A stretch of 64,000 nucleotides of DNA from JAXLYE01 sp046351595 (GTDB taxonomy: Bacteria; Myxococcota_A; Polyangia; Palsa-1104; JAEUJZ01): contig JAXLYE010000001.1 in the NCBI GenBank assembly GCA_046351595.1, forward strand, positions 310,001 to 374,000, given 5' to 3'. Positions 26,874 through 36,900 of the stretch are shown one piece after another. The notes below the pieces were generated by a model, which was given only the letters and a program-made list of their open reading frames with translations, did not search any database and was not told where the DNA came from. Each line of letters starts with the position of its first letter. The first letter of the stretch is position 1. A program made the translations under genes and the position numbers.

Positions 26874-26970
26874 GGGCGCGCAGTGTATCCGGTCGCGCGC
26901 CCGCCAGAGCGGCTATCTGTAGCGGCCCCCGAGCGCCGGCCGGCTGCAGGACCGTGCCGGCGCAGCGGGC

Positions 26971-27549
26971 TTAAAGCGCCTGGCCCAGCGCCCGCAGCGC
27001 GGCGCGCAGCTCGTGCTCCAGCTGCTCCGTCGGCACGTCGCCGGCGAGGGTGATCCCGGCGCGCGCGAGCTTGGCGGACTCGGGCCACTGCGCCGCCTCC
27101 AGCGCCTCGAAGTAGCGCGCGCTCGCGGTCGGCCGCGCCGCCACGCGGCGACGTCGCTCCTCGCGCGGGCAGCGCACGCAGAGCGTGGCATCACACAGCG
27201 CCTCCAGACCCGACTCGAACAGCAGCGCCGCGTCGAGGGCACCGGGCCCGGTCAGCCGATCACGGAAGCCGCGCACGGACTGCCACAAGAGCGGCCGCAG
27301 CGCCTCCCGCAGCGCGCCGTGGAAGGTGTCGTCGCGCAGCATCGCCGCGAAGACGAGCCCCTTGTCCACGCCGCCGTCCGCGCCGACCGCCGCCGGCAGC
27401 TCCCGCAGGAGGAACGGCCGCACGTGCAGCAGCGACTCCGCGGCGACGTCGTCGAGATCGAGCACCGGATAGCCGTGCCGGCGCAGCAGCGCGCAGAGCG
27501 TCGACTTGCCGGCGCCGATGGCGCCCGTGACCCCGAGCAGCCACGGCAC
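26971..27549 (-). CDS. coaE: dephospho-CoA kinase
   Basis: The protein has 192 residues from a GTG. The P-loop is GVTGAIGAGKST, with the family's DLDDVAAE following, and the CoA-binding region contains ALLFESGLEALCDATLCVRCPREE and RRRVAARPTAS. The enzyme phosphorylates the 3'-hydroxyl of dephospho-CoA, the last step of CoA synthesis. The usual D-A-D substrate motif reads DLDD here. It begins one base after the stop of coaD, so steps four and five of the pathway are co-transcribed and near-coupled. Acyl-CoA enzymes lie just downstream. Confidence 0.9.
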   Translation of the reverse strand: MPWLLGVTGAIGAGKSTLCALLRRHGYPVLDLDDVAAESLLHVRPFLLRELPAAVGADGGVDKGLVFAAMLRDDTFHGALREALRPLLWQSVRGFRDRLTGPGALDAALLFESGLEALCDATLCVRCPREERRRRVAARPTASARYFEALEAAQWPESAKLARAGITLAGDVPTEQLEHELRAALRALGQAL

Positions 27550-27550
27550 C

Positions 27551-28033
27551 TCAGGGCTCCGTAAGCTTGCGCAGCACCGGCACCGGGACGTACTTCGCCA
27601 CGACGTCCTGCCAGCCCTGGAACCCGACCATGCCGCGCACCGTCGAGGAGCTCACCTCGGCGAGCTCGCGCGGGGTGATCAGGAACACGGTCTGCACCGA
27701 GCCCTCGAGGTCGCGGTTGACGTTGTGGATGGTCTGCTCGTACGCAAAGTCGGTGGCGTTGCGCAGCCCGCGCAGCAGGTAGCGCGCGCCGAGATCCGCG
27801 GCGACACGCACGAGGTAGCGGCCGTCGAAGTGGCGCACCTCGACGTTGCGCAGGTGGGCGCAGCACTCCTTGAGGATCGCCACCCGCTCGGCGATCGACC
27901 AGGCGCCGCGCTTGTGCGGGTTCTGACCGACAACGACGATCAGCTCGTCGAATAGCCGGGCCCCCTCCTCGACGATCCACATATGACCGTTCGTCGTCGG
28001 ATCAAACGATCCCGCGTAGAGCGCTCGTCGCAT
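27551..28033 (-). CDS. coaD: phosphopantetheine adenylyltransferase
   Basis: The protein has 160 residues, the normal length. The nucleotidyltransferase motif is YAGSFDPTTNGHMWIVEEGARLF in overlapping form (GSFDPTTNGH), with Asn in place of the usual first His of HxGH, as is common in CoaD. LLRGLRNATDFAYEQ and EVSSSTVRGM complete the active site. It transfers AMP from ATP to 4'-phosphopantetheine. It heads the coaD-coaE pair and is divergent from the DUF1223 gene. Confidence 0.94.
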   Translation of the reverse strand: MRRALYAGSFDPTTNGHMWIVEEGARLFDELIVVVGQNPHKRGAWSIAERVAILKECCAHLRNVEVRHFDGRYLVRVAADLGARYLLRGLRNATDFAYEQTIHNVNRDLEGSVQTVFLITPRELAEVSSSTVRGMVGFQGWQDVVAKYVPVPVLRKLTEP

Positions 28034-28201
28034 CGTCGTTCTTCCTGGGCCGTGTAGACGGCTGCACCGCCATGTTATCACCGCGCGCCCGCCCCCTCGC
28101 CCGACGACGGCGCGCCGCGCGCTCCCGCCTCCGGCTCCCGACCTGTTTCCCGAGCGTTCCTCCGAGCCTTCTGCGATCGATTCCTCGACAGGAGGCCGCC
28201 C

Positions 28202-28891
28202 GGCGTCCGGCTGCTCGAGCTCTTCACCTCCGAAGGCTGCTCGAGCTGTCCGCCCGCGGATCAGCTGCTCAGCGAGCTCGCGCAGCGCCCGCCCGAGAGC
28301 GGCTCGGCACCCGTGATCGCGCTGGAGTGGCACGTCGACTACTGGAACTACCTCGGCTGGAGCGACCCGTTTTCGTCGGCGGCCTACAGCGAGCGGCAGT
28401 CGCGCTACGCCGCCGCGCTGAGCGCCGGCCGCGTCTACACCCCGCAGCTCGTCGTCGATGGCCGCTCCGAGTGCGTCGGCTCCTCGGGCAGCAAGGCGCG
28501 CGCGCTGATCGCGCAGGCCGGTGCGACCCTGCGCAAGGTGCGCATCCAGCTCACGCGGGACCCCGATCCGCGCGCCGCCCGCATCCAGGTCGCGCTCACG
28601 GAGCCTCCTGCCGACATCGCCCGCGGCGCCGAGCTGTGGCTGGTGATCACCGAGAGCGGGCTGGTCACCCAGGTGCCGCGCGGCGAGAACGCGGGCAAGC
28701 GCCTTGCGCACGGACCGGTGGTGCGCAGCCTGCGCCGGCTCGGCACGCTCAGCGCGGCGCCGCTGCGCCTTGCTGCGGACCTCGAGCTGCAGCCGGCGTG
28801 GCAGCGGCAGAACCTGCGCGCGGTGGTGCTGCTGCAGCGCCCGGGCACCGGCGAGATCCTCGGCGCCGCGCAGATCCCGCTCGGCGGCTAA
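28202..28891 (+). pseudogene. DUF1223 thioredoxin-like protein lacking a usable start
   Basis: The frame gives the complete DUF1223 domain: LLELFTSEGCSSCPPADQLLSELA, ALEWHVDYWNYLGWSDPFS, YTPQLVVDGRSECVGS, and the C-terminal beta domain. The CSSC pair is thioredoxin-like. Upstream the frame is open only to 28058 and contains no ATG, GTG or TTG; the first in-frame start is a GTG at 28313, inside the conserved domain. A frameshift from the ATG at 28072, loss of the signal peptide, or a non-standard start are the choices. I call it a probable 5'-defective gene. Confidence 0.6.
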
Positions 28892-28905
28892 GAGCGCGGC
28901 ATTTA

Positions 28906-28934
28906 TTTGCACTCAGAGTGTAACTATCTATACA
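28906..28934 (+). promoter_or_regulatory. candidate promoter with overlapping palindromic operator
   Basis: A TTTGCA -35 (28906-28911) and TATACA -10 (28929-28934) are separated by 17 bp in an unusually AT-rich patch. The imperfect palindrome TTGCACTCAGAGTGTAA (28907-28923) covers the -35 and spacer, so a dimeric repressor could block the polymerase. Transcription would run into the rhomboid-like gene with a leader of about 140 nt. Confidence 0.5.
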
Positions 28935-29083
28935 TCTCGCAGCCTGTCGCCGTGAGGCTCCTCGGGACCGACCGGTAGCAGCGCAGACCACAGACCTACT
29001 ACCTGCACCCACCATGCAACTTCTTGCGCGCCCCGACGCCGAGCCCGGCGACGGCGGCCGCAGGAATTGTAGAATAGGCCCTC

Positions 29084-31030
29084 ATGGATCTCCTCGACCC
29101 GTCGCTCGGCTTCACCTCCCCGGTGACCGTGCGCTTCCGTGCTCTGGTCGAGCACTTCCTGCAGTCGACCGAGGAGATCAAGCTCCTCTCCTACAAGGAC
29201 GGCGAGGCGCAGCTCAGCCTCGAGCGCCCCGGCAAGAAGCCGGTCTTCATCGTGCTGGTCGACGCGGCCCGCGAGGACGAGCGCTCGCTGCGCCTGCGCC
29301 TGGCCCGCCTGGTCAGCGAGAGCGTCGCCGATCAGAGCGTGGTCTTCGTCGCCAACCACGGCTGGATGGCGGACGCGCTGAAGAAGGCGGCGACCGAGTT
29401 CTACCCGCGCCTGTCGCTCTACCAGCTAAGCTCCGACGGCGCGCTCGAGCACAAGCAGGGCTCGCCGCCGCCGATCCTGCGCGCCGCGCTGGCCGCGCAG
29501 AAGCCGCTGCCGCCGGGCCAGCAGACGCTCGAGCCCGACGAGGCGTTCGCCAAGCGCTGCGCCGCCGCCGAGGAGGAGCGGCAGCGCATCAGCGAGGCGT
29601 TCTCCGACGAGTTCAAGCGCCGCTCCGCGCCGGTGACGCTCTCGCTGGTGGGGCTCGGCCTGCTGCTGTTCGTGCTGGGCCGGGTGTGGACGCAGAACGG
29701 CGACACCGCGACGACGCTGGTGCAGCTCGGCGCCAAGGTGCCGGTGTTCATCCGCGGCGGCGAGGGGTGGCGGCTGCTGTCGGCGCTGCCGCTGCACAGC
29801 GACGTGATCGGCGCCGCGGTCAACAGCCTGGTGCTGCTGTCGCTCGGCATCGTGCTCGAGAAGCTGCTGGGGTCCGCGCGCTTCGTGGTGCTGTTCGTGG
29901 TCTCGGGATTGTGCGGGTCGCTGGTCGGCACGTTCGGGCCGACGTCGCTGCAGGCGGTGGTCGGCGTCGGCTCGACGGGCGCGCTGTTCGGGCTGCTCAG
30001 CGCGGCGGCGGTGCGGGCGCTGCGCCCGAGCGGGCTGCCCGCGGCCATGGCCGTGCGCCTGACCCGGCTCGCGCTCTTGAACCTCGGCTTCAACATCTTC
30101 CTGTCGCTCCTGCCCGAGCTCGGGCGGCTCTTGCGCCTGGGCTTCATCGCGACGCAGCCCGGCCTCGATCGGCTGGCGCACCTGGGCGGCCTGCTCGGCG
30201 GCGCGGCGCTGCTCGCGACCGGGGCGCTGCGCACGCTGCGGGTCGGCGACAAGCCGGATCAGCCGCAGCGCGCCGAGCTCGTGCACCTGGGCCTGGCGAT
30301 CCTGCTCGGGCTCCTTTTGGCCGCCTCGATCGGCGTGGCGCTGTACCGCGGCGCGCCGTGGCACCCGGACCGCAGCTGGCGCGATCGCCTCGGCAAGACC
30401 GCGCTGAAGGAGTCGCTGGCGCTGCCGCCCGAGGCCGCAGCGGGCACGCCCGGAGCGGCGCCGGCGCGCACGTTCAGCGAGGAGGATCTGAAGCTCTTGC
30501 GGCGGGCGCTGGGGGACAGCGGCGTGTCGCTCGAGGTGCCGGCGCTGCTCGGCAAGCCCAGCGAGCAGTTCGGCGACGGGCGCGCGACGGTGTACGAGCT
30601 CGGGGACCTGGACAAGACGCTGCAGCTCCTGCAGGTGACGATCACGCCGGTGAAAAAGCCGATCAAGAAGGCGCGCCTCTCGGGCGAGCTCGATCGCGCG
30701 GGCAACGCCCTCAAGGCCGAGAAGAACAAGGCGATCGAGGCGGGCGAGCTGGCGCTGACGGCGCCGCCGGTGACCGAGGAGGTCGGCGGCTGGCCGACGA
30801 TGGAGCTGCGCTTCCAGAGCCCGGACGGGCGGCGCGCGCGGGCGCTCTTGCAGCAGCGGCCGCGCTACTCGATCAAGCTCTGGTACGTCCACGCGGACGT
30901 GCTGTCCGAGAGCACGCAGGTGGATCTGCGGCGGCTGCTGCAGAGCGTGCAGGACGGCACTGCGGCGCCAGGCACAAAAGGCACACCAGACAAGAAAGAC
31001 GGGAAGAAGGGCAAGAAGCGGCGGCGCTGA
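29084..31030 (+). CDS. rhomboid-like membrane protein with Thr in the Ser position
   Basis: The protein has 648 residues. A soluble N-domain (1-180) precedes a membrane core of about seven helices (183-385). Rhomboid hallmarks are GEGWRLLSALPLH (228-240), GVGSTGALFGLL (294-305) and the His region LDRLAHLGGLLGG (361-373). In active proteases the second motif is G-x-S-G; here it reads GSTG, placing Thr298 at the nucleophile, with His366 kept. The C-terminal 230 residues form another soluble domain with a Lys-rich tail. It may be a pseudoprotease or an unusual threonine enzyme. A TAGAAT -10-like element lies just before the start. Confidence 0.8.
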   Translation: MDLLDPSLGFTSPVTVRFRALVEHFLQSTEEIKLLSYKDGEAQLSLERPGKKPVFIVLVDAAREDERSLRLRLARLVSESVADQSVVFVANHGWMADALKKAATEFYPRLSLYQLSSDGALEHKQGSPPPILRAALAAQKPLPPGQQTLEPDEAFAKRCAAAEEERQRISEAFSDEFKRRSAPVTLSLVGLGLLLFVLGRVWTQNGDTATTLVQLGAKVPVFIRGGEGWRLLSALPLHSDVIGAAVNSLVLLSLGIVLEKLLGSARFVVLFVVSGLCGSLVGTFGPTSLQAVVGVGSTGALFGLLSAAAVRALRPSGLPAAMAVRLTRLALLNLGFNIFLSLLPELGRLLRLGFIATQPGLDRLAHLGGLLGGAALLATGALRTLRVGDKPDQPQRAELVHLGLAILLGLLLAASIGVALYRGAPWHPDRSWRDRLGKTALKESLALPPEAAAGTPGAAPARTFSEEDLKLLRRALGDSGVSLEVPALLGKPSEQFGDGRATVYELGDLDKTLQLLQVTITPVKKPIKKARLSGELDRAGNALKAEKNKAIEAGELALTAPPVTEEVGGWPTMELRFQSPDGRRARALLQQRPRYSIKLWYVHADVLSESTQVDLRRLLQSVQDGTAAPGTKGTPDKKDGKKGKKRRR

Positions 31031-31039
31031 GCGCGGCGC

Positions 31040-32755
31040 TCAGGCGCGCGTGCCGAGCTCGGAGGGCGGCAGCGCGTCGACGCGGAACAGGTGCGCGGCG
31101 AAGGGGTCGAGCAGGATCTCGAGGCCCGCGATGCGCAGCTCGTCGGCGCTGCGCTCCGGCGCGACGTCGTCGTGCAGCACGTCGGTGAGGCGGTAGCGGC
31201 CGGACGGCAGCGGCGGCAGGAGCAGGCGCGCGCGCAGCGGCTCGCGGCCGTAGTTCACCGCGACCACAAAGAGCTCGTCGCCGAGCTGCCAGGCGTGCGC
31301 GATCAGGCCGCGCGCCACGACGTCGTCGCCGTACAGCGGCCGCGAGCCCAGCGCCAGGTACGTACCGTCGTGGAAGACCGGCCGCGCGAGCGCCGGCAGG
31401 AGCCGCGCGTAGAGCGCCTCGACCTCGGGATCCGGCGGGTCCACGGCCTCGTCCGGGCCGCGCCCGAGCTGCACCGGCAGCCGCAGCCGCAGCCCCGCGG
31501 CCTGGCCGTCGTGCACGAGGCGGCCGCCCGGCAGCGTCAGCGCCAGCACCGCGGCGGCGAGCCCGCGCCGGCCGGACAGCGCGGTGTTGGCGCGCGGCTC
31601 GTCGTGGTTCTCGATGAAGCGCAGCGACCGCGCCTGGTAGCCGGCGTCGGCCAGCAGGTGATCGCGCACCGCGCCGGGGCTGTCGCCGCGCAGCCGATCG
31701 TACAGGCGCTTGTCGTACGTCAGGTCGAAGCCCATCGCCTGCAGCTCGGCCTCCATGTCCCAGTACACCTCGGCGAGGAACAGGAAGCGCGGGGCCCCCT
31801 CCCGGCCGCCGCGACCGCGGACCGCGGCGATCACCTCGGGCCACAGCTCGGTGGTGGCGAGGGTTTCAGGGGTCGGTGTGTCGTCGCGCACGGCGCCGCG
31901 GCGGCGCGGATCGCGCGAGCCCTCCCAGGTGCGCTCGAATACGCCGCGGACCAGCAGCATCGCCATGTCGCAGCGCACGCCGTCGCAGCGCGCCGTGAGC
32001 TGGCGCAGCGTCTCGATCAAGAGGCCGCGGTAGACCGGCGACTGCGCGTCGACCTGCGCGGTGTCGGTCCAGGGCGGGAAGTGCGGGTCGCGGCCGTGCG
32101 CGAAGATCTCGCCGCTCAGCGGGTGGCGGAAGTACGCCTCGGGGTGCTCGCGCAGCGCGGCCTCGCTGCCGCGCACGAACGCATCGGGGTGGCTGAGCAG
32201 CCACGGGTGATCGAGCGCGACGTGGTTGGGCACCAGATCGAGGATCAGCGCGACGCCGCGCTGCAGCAGGCGCGCGCGCAGCCGATCGAGCGCCGCATCA
32301 CCGCCGAGCGCGGGATCGACGCGGTAGCCGTGCACCGCGTAGGGCGAGCCGCACAGGTCCGCATCGCTGAGGTCGGGCAGCACGCGCTGGCACTCGGCGC
32401 GCACCTCGGGGTGGCGGCGCGCCAGCGAGCGGGCGGCCGGGCTGCGCTCCCACACGCCCATCAGCCACACCGCGTCGTACTGCCCGCCGCGGAGCCGCTT
32501 CAGGCCGGTCAGCTCGTCTAGCGCCTCCTCGGGCAGGCTGCCGAGATCGACATCGCGCTCGGCCCCGGGGCTGTCAGCGGGCTCCTGCTGCTGCTGCTGC
32601 GCCGCGCCGTGCCCGTCGCGGTCGTGCGAGCGCCGTTGCAGTCGCTGTTGCCAGCGCGGTTGCCAGCGCGGTTGCCAGCGCCGTTGCCAGCGCCGTTGCC
32701 AGCGATCGAGCCACACCCAGGTGTTCACCTCATGGATCAGCGGGCTGCCGCGCAT
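31040..32755 (-). CDS. GH13 alpha-amylase-family enzyme
   Basis: The protein has 571 residues from the ATG at 32755 (MRGSPLIHEVNTWVWL, the usual beginning of this subgroup). The four GH13 regions are present: ILDLVPNHVALDHPW, GVRCDMAMLL with nucleophile Asp, FLFLAEVYWD with acid/base Glu, and FIENHDEP. A C-terminal beta domain ends the protein. No signal peptide is seen, so it is probably cytoplasmic and acts on alpha-glucans, trehalose or glycogen derivatives. Residues about 17-42 are an odd insert of WQRR/WQPR repeats from a 12-bp tandem repeat, followed by a Gln run. Confidence 0.88.
   Translation of the reverse strand: MRGSPLIHEVNTWVWLDRWQRRWQRRWQPRWQPRWQQRLQRRSHDRDGHGAAQQQQQEPADSPGAERDVDLGSLPEEALDELTGLKRLRGGQYDAVWLMGVWERSPAARSLARRHPEVRAECQRVLPDLSDADLCGSPYAVHGYRVDPALGGDAALDRLRARLLQRGVALILDLVPNHVALDHPWLLSHPDAFVRGSEAALREHPEAYFRHPLSGEIFAHGRDPHFPPWTDTAQVDAQSPVYRGLLIETLRQLTARCDGVRCDMAMLLVRGVFERTWEGSRDPRRRGAVRDDTPTPETLATTELWPEVIAAVRGRGGREGAPRFLFLAEVYWDMEAELQAMGFDLTYDKRLYDRLRGDSPGAVRDHLLADAGYQARSLRFIENHDEPRANTALSGRRGLAAAVLALTLPGGRLVHDGQAAGLRLRLPVQLGRGPDEAVDPPDPEVEALYARLLPALARPVFHDGTYLALGSRPLYGDDVVARGLIAHAWQLGDELFVVAVNYGREPLRARLLLPPLPSGRYRLTDVLHDDVAPERSADELRIAGLEILLDPFAAHLFRVDALPPSELGTRA
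32647..32706. repeat. five tandem 12-bp repeats inside the amylase gene
   Basis: Units of GTTGCCAGCG(C/A)(G/C/T) start at 32647, 32659, 32671, 32683 and 32695. On the coding (minus) strand they encode repeated Trp-Gln-x-Arg. They lie between the conserved N-terminal segment and the rest of the enzyme, so copy-number change stays in frame. Confidence 0.85.
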
Positions 32756-32908
32756 CGCGACTATCTTGCACGCGGACCGCTTTGGCTTAAAGGACGGCGA
32801 CACCGGCCTCGCCCGCCGCCGCCGTACCGTCGACCGGGTGCGCGGATCTGGGCGCGAGCGTGTAACATGGATACGCCGCCTCAGCGTCGAGCTGCGGCAA
32901 GGGGAACC

Positions 32909-33721
32909 ATGGGCGCCATCGATCTGCTGTTCCGGGCGAAGAAGGACTCGGAGCGTCTCCACCAGCTCGTCCTCGGCACTCTGCTCGGACGGACCCGCCT
33001 GCTCAGCCGGCTGCTGCCGCTGCGGGACGAGCAGGAGCTCGACCTCATGGCGCTGCAGTGGGAGCCCGAGGGCAAGTCCTACGACCTGGCGGTGCCGACG
33101 ACGAGCCGCGGCGGCCACGTCCCGGCGGGCACGCGCGGTCGCATCCTCATCGAGCTCAAGCTCGACGGCGCGCTCGAGGCCGAGCAGCTCGATCGCCAGC
33201 TCAACCCGCGGCTGTTCCGGGGCGGCGATCAGCTGCTGTACCTGCTGCTCGGCTACAGCGAGGCGACGCTCGATCGGCAGCGGCTGCGCGAGGCGCTGGG
33301 CCGCGCGGCGCGGCGCGACGGCGTCCCGGATCTGCCCGAGCGGGTCCACATCCGCGGCGCGGCCGAGGTGATGGCGGCGCTCGCCGATCCCGAGCTGCTG
33401 CCGCCGCTCGGACCCGAGCGCTCGGACGCGCGCGATCTGGCCGCGGCCTACCGGGACCTGCTCTTCGAGGACCGCGCCGCCGTCGCCGGGCCGCCGCGCT
33501 CGTTCCCCCGCCGGCGCGTCCCGTCGCGGCGCCCGGCCCCTTGCGGGAACGCCGCGCCCGGGCGGCAGACGGAGCCGCGATGCGCGCCGGGGAGGTGCCG
33601 CAGACCCAGGGCCCGCGCCCGCCTGCACGCCCGCCTGCCCCGCCCGATCGCACGGACGTACGGAGTCGCGCGCCGTGCGCTCTGTCACACGCTGTTTTGT
33701 GAACGGAATCTACAGGGTTAG
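32909..33721 (+). CDS. putative PD-(D/E)XK-fold protein
   Basis: The ORF gives 270 residues from the ATG at 32909, behind AAGGGGAA. Residues about 35-75 read DEQELDLMALQWEPEG, then RGRILIELKLDGALEAEQLDRQL. The Asp followed by a strand with E-L-K fits the PD-(D/E)XK nuclease core. There is no known domain partner. After residue about 190 (YRDLLFEDRA) the translation becomes Arg/Pro/Cys-rich and may be past the real end, so a late frameshift or an overlong frame is possible. It is divergent from the amylase gene. Confidence 0.6.
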   Translation: MGAIDLLFRAKKDSERLHQLVLGTLLGRTRLLSRLLPLRDEQELDLMALQWEPEGKSYDLAVPTTSRGGHVPAGTRGRILIELKLDGALEAEQLDRQLNPRLFRGGDQLLYLLLGYSEATLDRQRLREALGRAARRDGVPDLPERVHIRGAAEVMAALADPELLPPLGPERSDARDLAAAYRDLLFEDRAAVAGPPRSFPRRRVPSRRPAPCGNAAPGRQTEPRCAPGRCRRPRARARLHARLPRPIARTYGVARRALCHTLFCERNLQG

Positions 33722-33883
33722 GATTCCGGGAGCCGAAAGGACACCGATCCGGATCGCAAAAAGGAGTCTGTTTGTCGGTCTGACCAGCGCTCTCTTTCCC
33801 GATCTGGCGCGAAGTAGGGAGTCTGCGCGTAGCCGGAGCGCAGCGGAGCCACGTTCCTGAGCGGCAACAGCCGGTTATGTTTT

Positions 33884-33907
33884 CCGCTCGCTCGTCGGGC
33901 GGCTTTT
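33884..33907 (+). terminator. intrinsic terminator-like hairpin
   Basis: CCGCTCG (33884-33890) pairs with CGGGCGG (33896-33902), one mismatch, five-base loop, followed by CTTTTGATT. It would end transcription from the PD-(D/E)XK-like gene ahead of the giant repeat-protein gene. Confidence 0.45.
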
Positions 33908-33945
33908 GATTACCGTCTGTGATTAGTTTTTCCGGGGGTCATTCC

Positions 33946-36900
33946 GTGTTCGCATCCATTGTGCGCGCTGCGCTGCTCGTCCTGCTGCTCGGCGCCCCAT
34001 CCCAAGCCTTCGCCGCCGCTCCCGTAGCCAACACCTCACCCGCCAGCGGAATCACCAGCACCTCCGCAGTCCTCAACGGAATCGGCACGCCGAACGGAGA
34101 AGCGACCACGGGTCGATTCCGTTACAGCTCGACCAACCCCGGGACCTGCAACGACACGTTCGGGACGCGCGTCCCCGCGGCCAGCGGCACGGACCTCGGC
34201 TCCGGCAGCACCGCGGTCCCCTACTCGATCACCACGACCGGGCTGACCCCCGGCACCACCTATTACTTCTGCGCCATCGTCTCCAACGCCTCGGGCACGT
34301 CGCTGGGGCCGGTGCTGTCGTTCACGATCCCGTACAAGCCGGTGGTCGTCACCAGCGCCGCGACCGGCATCACCAGCAGCACCGCGACGCTGCAGGGCTC
34401 GGCCAACCCGACGGCGGCATCGACCACGGGCTGGTTCCGCTACAGCAGCGTGAGCCCCGGCGGCTGTGACGACAGCTTCGGCACGCGCGTCCCCTACGGC
34501 GGCGGCGGCGAGTCGCTGGGCGCCGGCATCACCGCGGTGCCCTACACCCAGTCCCTCTCGGGGCTGCTGCCGTCGACGACGTACTACTACTGCGCCATCG
34601 CCAGCAACTCCTACGGCACCGCGTTCGGCGGGCTGCAGTCGTTCACGACGCCCGCGACCGCACCGACGGTCTCGACCGGCAGCGCCAGCGCCCTGACGCG
34701 CACCACCGCGACCCTGAACGGCTCGGCCAACCCCGGCGGCGACGCCACCATCGGCTGGTTCCGCTACGGCACCGCCAGCCCCGGCACCTGCAACGACACC
34801 TTCGGCAAGCGCGCTCCGTCGACGGGCGGCACGGCGCTGGGCTCGGGCTCGAGCGGCGCGTCCTTCTCGCAGGCCATCACCGGGCTGACCGCGGCGACGA
34901 CGTACTACTACTGCGCCATCGCGTCCAACTCGGTCGGGACCTCGTGGGGCTCGGTGCAGACCTTCATCACGCCGTCGTCGCCCACGGCCACGACGCTGCC
35001 GGCCGGCAACCTCACCAGCACCTCGGCCACGCTCAACGGCGCCGGCAACCCCAACCGCACCAGCGCCTCCGGCTGGTTCCGCTACGCCACCACCAACCCC
35101 GGCACCTGCGACGACAAGTTCGGCTCGCGCGCGCCGGTCATGGGCAGCTCGTCGCTGGGCAGCGGCACCTACGATCAGTCCTTCTCGCAGAACATCTCGG
35201 GCCTGTCGCCGGCGACGACGTACTACTACTGCGCCATCGTCGGCAGCACCGAGGGCACGGCGTTCGGCAGCGTGCTGTCGTTCACGACCGCGACGGCGCC
35301 GACCCTGCTGACGACCGCGGCCACGTTCGTGACCGCGACGGGAGCGACGCTGACCGGCACCGGCTCGCCCAACGGCGCCGACACCTACGGCTGGTTCCGT
35401 TACAGCACCAGCGACCCCGGCTCGTGCAACGACGGCTTCGGCTACCGCACGCCCTACGGCTCCGGCGGCTTTGGCCTCGGCGCCGGCAGCTCCGGCGTGC
35501 CCTTCGAGCAGTCCCTCTCGGGCCTCTCGCCCAATACGAAGTACTACTACTGCGCCATCGGCAGCAACTCGTACGGCATGGGCTACGGCGGCGTGCAGAC
35601 CTTCACCACGCCCGCCATGGGACCCTCGGTCTCGACCGGCAGCGCCAGCGCCCTGACGCGCACCACCGCCACCCTGAACGGCTCGGCCAACCCCGGCGGC
35701 GACGCCACCACCGCCTGGTTCCGCTACAGCACCGCCAGCCCCGGCACCTGCAACGACACCTTCGGCACCCGCGCGCCGTCGATGGGCGGCTCGTCGCTGG
35801 GCGCCGGCTCCGGCGGCGTCTCCTTCTCGCAGGCCATCTCGGGCCTGACCCCGGCGACGACGTACTACTTCTGCGCCATCGCCAGCAACTCCCTGGGCAC
35901 GGCCTGGGGCACGGTGCAGACCTTCATCACGCCGTCTTCGCCCACGGCCACGACGCTGCCGGCCAGCAACATCACCACCAGCACCGCCACGCTCAACGGC
36001 GCCGGCAACCCGAACCGCTCGAGCTCGACCGGCTGGTTCCGCTACAGCACCACCAACCCCGGCACCTGCGACGACAAGTTCGGCTCGCGCGCGCCGGTCA
36101 TGGGCGCTTCCTCGCTGGGCGGCGGCACCTACGACCAGTCCTTCTCGCAGAACATCTCCGGCCTGTCCAGCGGCACCATCTACTACTACTGCGCCATCGT
36201 CTCCAGCACCGAGGGCACCGCCTTCGGCTCCGTCCTCTCGTTCACCACCGCCGGTGCCGTCTCCGTCGTCACCAACGCCGCTACCGGCATCACCGCAAAC
36301 ACGGCCACCCTCACCGGCGCCGGCTCTCCCAACGGCGCTGACGCTTACGGCTGGTTCCGTTACAGCACCAGCGACCCCGGCTCGTGCAACGACGGCTTCG
36401 GCTACCGCACTCCCTACGGCTCCGGCGGCTTTGGCCTGGGCGCCGGCAGCTCCAGCGTGCCCTTCGAGCAGTCCCTCTCCGGCCTGTCTCCCGGCACCAA
36501 GTACTTCTACTGCGCCATCGCCTCCAACTCCTACGGCATGGGCTACGGCTCCGTGCAGACCTTCACCACGCCCGCCACCGGGCCCACGGTCTCCACCGGC
36601 AGCGCCAGCGCCCTGACCCGCACCACCGCCACCCTGAACGGCTCGGCCAACCCCGGCGGTGACGCCACCACCGGCTGGTTCCGCTACAGCACCGCCAGCC
36701 CCGGCACCTGCAACGACACCTTCGGCACCCGCGCGCCGACCATGAGCGGCTCGTCGCTGGGCGCCGGCGCCGGCGGCGCGTCCTACTCGCAGCCGATCAC
36801 CGGCCTGACCCCGGCGACGACGTACTACTTCTGCGCCATCGCCAGCAACTCCCTGGGCACGGCCTGGGGCTCGGTGCAGAGCTTCATCACCCCGTCTTCG

